Assembly (NCBI GenBank): GCA_934675735.1
Contig: CAKURR010000001.1
Coordinates: forward strand, 248,001-312,000
Direction of reading: 5' to 3'
Length of the DNA stretch: 64,000 nucleotides
Origin: an uncultured Clostridia bacterium
GTDB lineage: Bacteria; Bacillota; Clostridia; Christensenellales; Aristaeellaceae
Within the stretch, counting starts at the first letter, position 1. The number at the start of each line of letters is the position of its first letter. Below are positions 59,534 to 64,000 of this stretch, in pieces. Below the pieces are notes generated by a model. It was given only the letters and a program-made list of their open reading frames with translations. It made no database searches and had not been told where the DNA came from. Both the position numbers and the translations under genes were made by a program.

Positions 59534-60424
59534 TTGAAAGCAAAAAAACATGGTTCCTTCCATCAAAAGCACAGTCTGGGGCAGAACTTTATTGAGGATG
59601 AGACGCTGCTTGAACAGCTGGCCGAGCTTGCTCTGGTCGGGCCGGAGGACTGCGTGCTCGAAATCGGGCCCGGTTTCGGCGCGCTGACCAAGCCGCTGGC
59701 TCGGCGGACCAAGCAGATTGTTTCCCTTGAAATCGACAAAACCCTCATTCCAATTCTGAATGTCACGCTCGAAAAATGTGCCAACGCCCGCGTCGTCTGC
59801 GGCGACGTGATGCGCACTGATTTGTCGGCTTTCGTTCAAGAAGCGTTTGGCGATGCCTGCGATTCGCTTCGCGTGGCGACCAATCTGCCTTATTACATCA
59901 CGACGGATGTGCTGACCAAGCTGATGCGCGAACTGCCGCAGGCTAAATCCATCGCGGTCATGATTCAAAAAGAGGTCGGCGACAAGCTGCTCAGCGCGCC
60001 GGGGGACGACGGTTACGGGCCGCTGGCCGTGATGTGTCAATATCATTACGACGTGAGCCGCGCGCTCGACGTGCCCGCCGCGTGCTTCAATCCGCCGCCA
60101 AAGGTGGATTCGAGCTTCATGGTGCTTCGTCGGCTCGAACATCCGTGCGTAGATGCGGGGGATGAAGCCGTCTTTACCCGTCTCGTGCGCACGGCTTTTG
60201 CCATGCGGCGCAAAACGCTGCTCAACAATCTGGTTTCTGGCTTCTCGCTCAGTCGGGAGCAGGCTTCCGCCTGTCTGGAAAACGCCGGTCTGTCGGCTCA
60301 AGTCCGTGCGGAAGAGTTGAGTCTTGAGGATTTTGCGGCGCTGTCTCGCGAGCTTCAACACGAATCTCAAAAAGAAGCAGGGCATTCCGCACAATCGGGC
60401 GACGGAGAAAAGCATGAAGAATAA
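59534..60424 (+). CDS. rsmA: 16S rRNA dimethyladenosine transferase (KsgA)
   Basis: RsmA dimethylates two adjacent adenosines near the 3' end of 16S rRNA late in small-subunit assembly. The 296-residue protein has the start HSLGQNFIED, SAM motif VLEIGPGFGALT, catalytic NLPYYIT and the C-terminal helical domain. The start is TTG 59534, with AGGAGG 9 bases upstream. The last 11 bases overlap the next gene. Confidence 0.95.
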   Translation: MKAKKHGSFHQKHSLGQNFIEDETLLEQLAELALVGPEDCVLEIGPGFGALTKPLARRTKQIVSLEIDKTLIPILNVTLEKCANARVVCGDVMRTDLSAFVQEAFGDACDSLRVATNLPYYITTDVLTKLMRELPQAKSIAVMIQKEVGDKLLSAPGDDGYGPLAVMCQYHYDVSRALDVPAACFNPPPKVDSSFMVLRRLEHPCVDAGDEAVFTRLVRTAFAMRRKTLLNNLVSGFSLSREQASACLENAGLSAQVRAEELSLEDFAALSRELQHESQKEAGHSAQSGDGEKHEE

Positions 60425-62573
60425 AAGCCTCGTCCTTACAGCGTTGGTTCTTTTGTTCACGCTGTTTCTCGCTTGTGCCCTTGCGCAGGAAGCCGAAAAC
60501 CTGACGGACAGCTGTATCATCACTTCGCCGGGCAAAGAGAGTGCCGCGGTGCACGACGGCGCATACACCAGCTTCTGGCAAAGCAAAACGGGCGAGCGGC
60601 CTTATCTTGAATTTGAAACGCCTGAGGGCAAAAGCGCGCAGTATCTGTATATCTGCTTCGCCGAAATGCCGACTTCGTGGGCCATCGAGGAAGAAATCGA
60701 CGGCGAATGGATGCCTTTTATCGAAGGCACACAGGATTACGTCCACGTTCTGCTTGAGCTAAACGGCAAGACGCACTTTCGGCTCGTGGAAACCTCCGGC
60801 AAAAAGACCTATCTGAAAATCAACGAAGTCTATGTCTTTGGCGAAGGCGATTTGCCGGACTGGGTGCAGCGCTGGCAGCCCACGCCCGAAAAGGCGGATT
60901 TGCTTCTGCTGGTCGCGCATCCGGATGATGAGCTCATCTTCTTCGGCGGCACAATCCCGACCTATGCCGCGGAACGGGGCATGAACGTCGTCGTCGCATA
61001 TATGAGCTATTCCAACACGACGCGCCGAAGCGAGCTGCTCAACGGGCTGTGGCATATGGGCCTTCGGCAGTATCCCGTCATCGGGGATTTTGCCGACGTG
61101 TATATGAAAACGCTGGACGCCGCCTACTCGGGCTGGCATAAATCAAACAGCCGTGCGTATATCACCGAACTGATTCGCCGCTATAAGCCCGAAGTCATGC
61201 TGACCCACGACATCAACGGCGAATACGGCCACGGTGCGCACAGGCTCTGTGCCGATGCGGCCAAATACTGCGTCAGCCATGCCAACGATGCGGACTACAT
61301 GCCGCAATCCGCCGAGAAATGGGGCACGTGGCAGGTTAAAAAGCTTTATCTGCACATGGGGCAGGAAAACACGATGACCATGGATTGGCGCGTTCCGCTT
61401 GCGTCGATGAGTGGAAAAACGGGGCTTGAGTTGGCGCAGGAGGCCTATGCGTTCCATGTCACGCAGCAAAGCACGTCCTTTACCGTAACTGATGAAGGGC
61501 GAACCGGCAACGCAAAATTCAGTCTGGTCGCCTCGACAGTCGGCAATGACATAGTCGGCGGCGATTTCTTTGAAAACATATTCTCCGATAAAGAAGCCAC
61601 GGCAGATGAAGCCGACGAAACCGAGCTTGCTCAGGAAGAAGAGGAGCTTTCGCCTGCGCCTGTCGTTTACGACAAGGTGAAAGCCGATGTGGATTGGCCG
61701 ACAGAGCCGCCGACGCTGGATGCCTACGGCTATCCCTTATCCGGCGAACAGGTTTATATCGACGAAGAGACCGGAATCTGGTTCTACGCATCGCCGACGC
61801 TCGTGGTTCGCGTTGACCGCCGTTTTGACAGTGAAGAAGTCGTCACCCGGTATGAAGCGCACGTTTTCTGCGATTTGAACGCCGAACGCGTGGGAAGCAT
61901 CCTCTATAATCCGGAAAAGCCGCAGCAAAAACACGTTCAGGCTGCGTTGATTGCCAAACAAAACCGGGTTGTCTGGGGCATGAACACGGATTATTACACC
62001 TATCGGCTCGGCCGCAAAACCATTACCGGCATGGTCATCCGTGGCGGAAAGGTCTTTTTCGACCGCGTGCCCGAGGCGAATCGGCATCAGTTTCCAAATC
62101 TGGATACGCTGGCCATGCTGAAAGACGGAAGCTGGCGCGTGTTCCATTCCGACGAACACACCGCGCAGGAATATCTGGATATGGGCGCGATAGACGTCTT
62201 TTCCTTCGGCCCGTATCTGGTTCGGGATGGAGAAATCAATCCGTTTATCGACCGGATGACAAACGGCAAAACCCCGCAGCCGCGCTGCGCCATCGGCATG
62301 ATTGAGCCGGGGCATTATTACGCCGTTCTGGCGGAAGGGCGCATCCGCAATGTCAGCGTCGGCGTATCCGTCGCGCAGATGGCCGAGTGGATGCAGGCCG
62401 GCGGCTGTCGGGAAGCGCTCAATCTGGACGGCGGCCAGACCGCTGTCATGCTGTTTATGGGCGAGCAGATTACGCGCATCGGCAAATACGACGGCAAAAC
62501 AAATGCCCGCGCAACGACGGAAATCATCGGCGTCGGGCATTCCGAACAGATTGATTCGGGAACAACAAAATAA
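60414..62573 (+). CDS. Secreted PIG-L deacetylase and phosphodiester glycosidase (NAGPA) fusion
   Basis: A 719-residue exported protein with three parts. A signal peptide (about 1-24, LFLACALA before QE) leads into a beta-rich region (about 30-150) resembling a discoidin-type carbohydrate-binding module. Next comes a PIG-L/LmbE domain (about 158-345) with zinc motif AHPDDELIFFGG (His169, Asp171, Asp172) and a histidine segment HDINGEYGHGAHRL. After an acidic linker, the C-terminal half (about 420-710) is an NAGPA/phosphodiester glycosidase domain ending in ALNLDGGQT (Asp672). PIG-L enzymes deacetylate GlcNAc-type groups and NAGPA domains cleave sugar phosphodiesters, so a wall-glycan substrate is likely. 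It starts inside rsmA. Confidence 0.88.
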   Translation: MKNKSLVLTALVLLFTLFLACALAQEAENLTDSCIITSPGKESAAVHDGAYTSFWQSKTGERPYLEFETPEGKSAQYLYICFAEMPTSWAIEEEIDGEWMPFIEGTQDYVHVLLELNGKTHFRLVETSGKKTYLKINEVYVFGEGDLPDWVQRWQPTPEKADLLLLVAHPDDELIFFGGTIPTYAAERGMNVVVAYMSYSNTTRRSELLNGLWHMGLRQYPVIGDFADVYMKTLDAAYSGWHKSNSRAYITELIRRYKPEVMLTHDINGEYGHGAHRLCADAAKYCVSHANDADYMPQSAEKWGTWQVKKLYLHMGQENTMTMDWRVPLASMSGKTGLELAQEAYAFHVTQQSTSFTVTDEGRTGNAKFSLVASTVGNDIVGGDFFENIFSDKEATADEADETELAQEEEELSPAPVVYDKVKADVDWPTEPPTLDAYGYPLSGEQVYIDEETGIWFYASPTLVVRVDRRFDSEEVVTRYEAHVFCDLNAERVGSILYNPEKPQQKHVQAALIAKQNRVVWGMNTDYYTYRLGRKTITGMVIRGGKVFFDRVPEANRHQFPNLDTLAMLKDGSWRVFHSDEHTAQEYLDMGAIDVFSFGPYLVRDGEINPFIDRMTNGKTPQPRCAIGMIEPGHYYAVLAEGRIRNVSVGVSVAQMAEWMQAGGCREALNLDGGQTAVMLFMGEQITRIGKYDGKTNARATTEIIGVGHSEQIDSGTTK

Positions 62574-62585
62574 AGTACTACACAT

Positions 62586-62630
62586 AAAAGCGACGCGGAC
62601 ACGCAGCAAATGCACGTCCGCGTCGCTTTT
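62586..62630. terminator. Perfect bidirectional terminator hairpin
   Basis: A perfect 15-bp stem AAAAGCGACGCGGAC/GTCCGCGTCGCTTTT with a 15-base loop lies between two convergent genes. Its ends give T runs on both strands. Confidence 0.85.
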
Positions 62631-62648
62631 ATGCTGAAAAAGTGCACT

Positions 62649-63212
62649 TTATCGGCTCAGAAAACGAAGGCGGGGGCGGAGCTTATTCGCATAAAGCACC
62701 GTCAGCGGCTGGAGCAGGCGATCGTAGAGCAGCAGACAGACATTCATCAACACGACAAAAAACGCCAGCAGCCACGCACCCATCTCGGCAAACTCGGAAA
62801 CGACCGCGTCCATATGAAGCACAAAGCCCAGCACGGCGTACATGGCGACAATCGAAACGTTGAAAACCAGCAGCTTCAGCACAAGGCGAATCGGCTTCTT
62901 TTTCTGCTTGTCGATATCCCACTTGATAATCGGGTAATACCCCAGGAAAATGTAAAAGAACGCCGCTTCTTTGTCAACGCCGAGCGTCAGCACAATCAGC
63001 GCGGTCGCGATATAGGCCGTCCATGCGGTTTTTCGGCCGTATTCAAGCATAATCGGTAAGAGCAGCACGCTGCCGAGCATCGGCGCGCAATATGTCGCAA
63101 TCGGAATCACGCCGCCGGTCAGCATCAGCGCCACGGAAAGCGCAACCATCATGCCGCAAAAGGCAACCATGGTGCTCTGTTTTCTGCTGCCGGAACGATT
63201 TTGCCCCGCCAT
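62649..63212 (-). CDS. Multi-pass membrane protein, possibly ECF-transporter S-component-like
   Basis: A 187-residue protein with about five to six helices (FCGMMVALSVALMLTGG, ..TAYIATALIVLTLGV.., AMYAVLGFVL). Its size, N-terminal basic segment and position downstream of thiT suggest a substrate-binding membrane protein of the ECF type or a YybS/DUF2232-like protein; no specific family could be confirmed by eye. The start ATG 63212 has a purine-rich GGGAGAAGAGGG upstream. It has its own promoter. Confidence 0.6.
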   Translation of the reverse strand: MAGQNRSGSRKQSTMVAFCGMMVALSVALMLTGGVIPIATYCAPMLGSVLLLPIMLEYGRKTAWTAYIATALIVLTLGVDKEAAFFYIFLGYYPIIKWDIDKQKKKPIRLVLKLLVFNVSIVAMYAVLGFVLHMDAVVSEFAEMGAWLLAFFVVLMNVCLLLYDRLLQPLTVLYANKLRPRLRFLSR

Positions 63213-63246
63213 AAATATCCCTCTTCTCCCTGAATTGCTAATTTTA

Positions 63247-63275
63247 ATTATAACACAGGACTCGGGTTTGCACAA
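63247..63275 (-). promoter_or_regulatory. Sigma-A promoter of the membrane-protein gene
   Basis: On the minus strand TTGTGC, 17-base spacer, perfect TATAAT, about 34 bases before the start codon. Confidence 0.65.
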
Positions 63276-63324
63276 CTGACCCGCATGCATTCCAAACCGC
63301 GGGCCGAAATGCATTCAGGCGAAA

Positions 63325-63356
63325 TAAAAAACCCCTCCGCCGCGGGGACGGAGAGG
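63325..63356 (-). terminator. Terminator after thiT
   Basis: On the minus strand CCTCTCCG pairs with CGGAGGGG (one mismatch) around a GC-rich loop, followed by TTTTTT. Confidence 0.75.
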
Positions 63357-63378
63357 ACACATAGGGAGACGAGGATAA

Positions 63379-64000
63379 TCAGTCCTGAAGCGCCAGACGG
63401 CGGGCCAGCTGACGAATCTGCGGAATCATCGCCAGCACAATGCAGATGATGGCTTCCGGCACAAGGTAGAGGCCGTTGTAAACGGCGGAATACACCAGCA
63501 CGTTCTGGCCCTCGGGCGCATACATGCCGAAGAAAATCACGCCGGACAGGAAGGCGCAGACAAAGCGGCCAAACGTGCCTAGGATGATGCCCGGAATCAT
63601 GCCCCACTGCTCGGAGAACTTGTTGGACAGACCGGCCAGACCCAGCATGGCAAACGCCAGCGGATAATCCAGAATCAGCTCAATGGGATGGACGAAATAC
63701 AATCCGCCCTGAAGGAACTGCACAAAGCCATACGCCGCACCGACCAGCATGCCCGGGCCAACGCCGTAAGCGTAAGCGAACATGAACATCGGCAGCATGC
63801 TCGCCAGTGTGATGGTGCCGCCCTGCGGCATTTTATACAGCGCGATGAAGGAGAGCACGGTGGAAAGCGCGATGCAGAGCGCGCCGTTGGCCAGCATGCG
63901 CGCCGTCCAACGCTTTTTGTCCTTGGAGACGGCGAACACCACGACGCCGACCAGCAGCAGCGCGACGATTACGCCCCAAGTTGCGGAAGAAACCTCGGCA
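63379..64000 (-). CDS. thiT: Thiamine ECF transporter S component ThiT (5' end outside window)
   Basis: A membrane protein that binds thiamine with high affinity and works with an ECF energising module. Conserved ThiT segments are MPQGGTITLASMLPMFMFAY, YGFVQFLQGG and LDYPLAFAMLGLAGL. The frame stays open to the window edge and upstream of GTG 63942 encodes another helix (ATWGVIVALLLVGVVVF), a form with an N-terminal extra helix; the true start is probably beyond base 64000. Any TPP riboswitch would also lie outside. Confidence 0.88.
   Translation of the reverse strand, partial: AEVSSATWGVIVALLLVGVVVFAVSKDKKRWTARMLANGALCIALSTVLSFIALYKMPQGGTITLASMLPMFMFAYAYGVGPGMLVGAAYGFVQFLQGGLYFVHPIELILDYPLAFAMLGLAGLSNKFSEQWGMIPGIILGTFGRFVCAFLSGVIFFGMYAPEGQNVLVYSAVYNGLYLVPEAIICIVLAMIPQIRQLARRLALQD

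Overview
This window reads as chromosome of a spore-forming member of the Bacillota, most likely class Clostridia. The sequence shows sporulation genes (spoIVA, the spoIIAA-spoIIAB-sigF operon, a ylbJ-like gene), a CtsR/ClpC/ClpB heat-shock set, MrfA/MrfB-type repair genes, an RnfCDGEAB electron-transport operon in clostridial order and an F-type ATP synthase operon. Base composition is GC-rich by eye (not computed). That would fit an uncultured gut or rumen clostridial lineage, but the placement is inference. No tRNA, rRNA, CRISPR array, insertion sequence or prophage was recognised. It looks like a stable housekeeping region with a few unusual gene architectures.

Layout. 1-4.9 kb: 5'-truncated mutS2, an HtrA-type protease, spoIVA. 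5.2-12.1 kb: rnfCDGEAB, with an RnfG about 3.5 times the usual length. 12.2-18.6 kb: glyA, then a cluster of cysteine desulfurase, hflX (with an N-terminal JAMM-like domain), two M15 carboxypeptidases and a cyclase. 18.7-21.4 kb: galE and an ECF sigma/anti-sigma pair. 21.5-25.3 kb (minus strand): ABC-F ATPase, uridine kinase, UMF1-family MFS transporter. 25.5-28.5 kb: ctsR-clpC without mcsA/mcsB. 28.7-34.4 kb: O-antigen-ligase-like membrane protein, mrfA, mrfB, TPR protein. 34.4-38.7 kb (minus): clpB, a SprT-like metalloprotease, an XRE-S24 repressor with a broken catalytic dyad. 39-45.5 kb: FRG-domain protein and a Ugp-like sugar or glycerophosphate ABC transporter with an embedded phosphodiesterase. 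45.7-52.6 kb: atpIBEFHAGDC. 52.7-57.5 kb: class A PBP (minus), spoIIA operon, ylbJ-like gene (minus). 57.6-64 kb: yebC, a GT2 glycosyltransferase, rsmA, a secreted PIG-L/NAGPA fusion, and two membrane proteins (minus), the last a ThiT thiamine transporter cut by the window end.

How the parts fit. Rnf and the ATP synthase form an energy-conserving pair: Rnf would export ions while moving electrons from ferredoxin to NAD, and the synthase would use the gradient. The c subunit carries a sodium-type ligand set with two carboxylates, so sodium coupling is predicted. RnfG is the outstanding feature: after the normal FMN-binding domain it carries five more tandem FMN-binding-like modules, each keeping the threonine that ApbE would flavinylate. 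CtsR-type operators precede both ctsR-clpC and clpB, defining a small heat-shock regulon. The missing mcsAB and the shortened ClpC middle domain suggest that adaptor control was lost.
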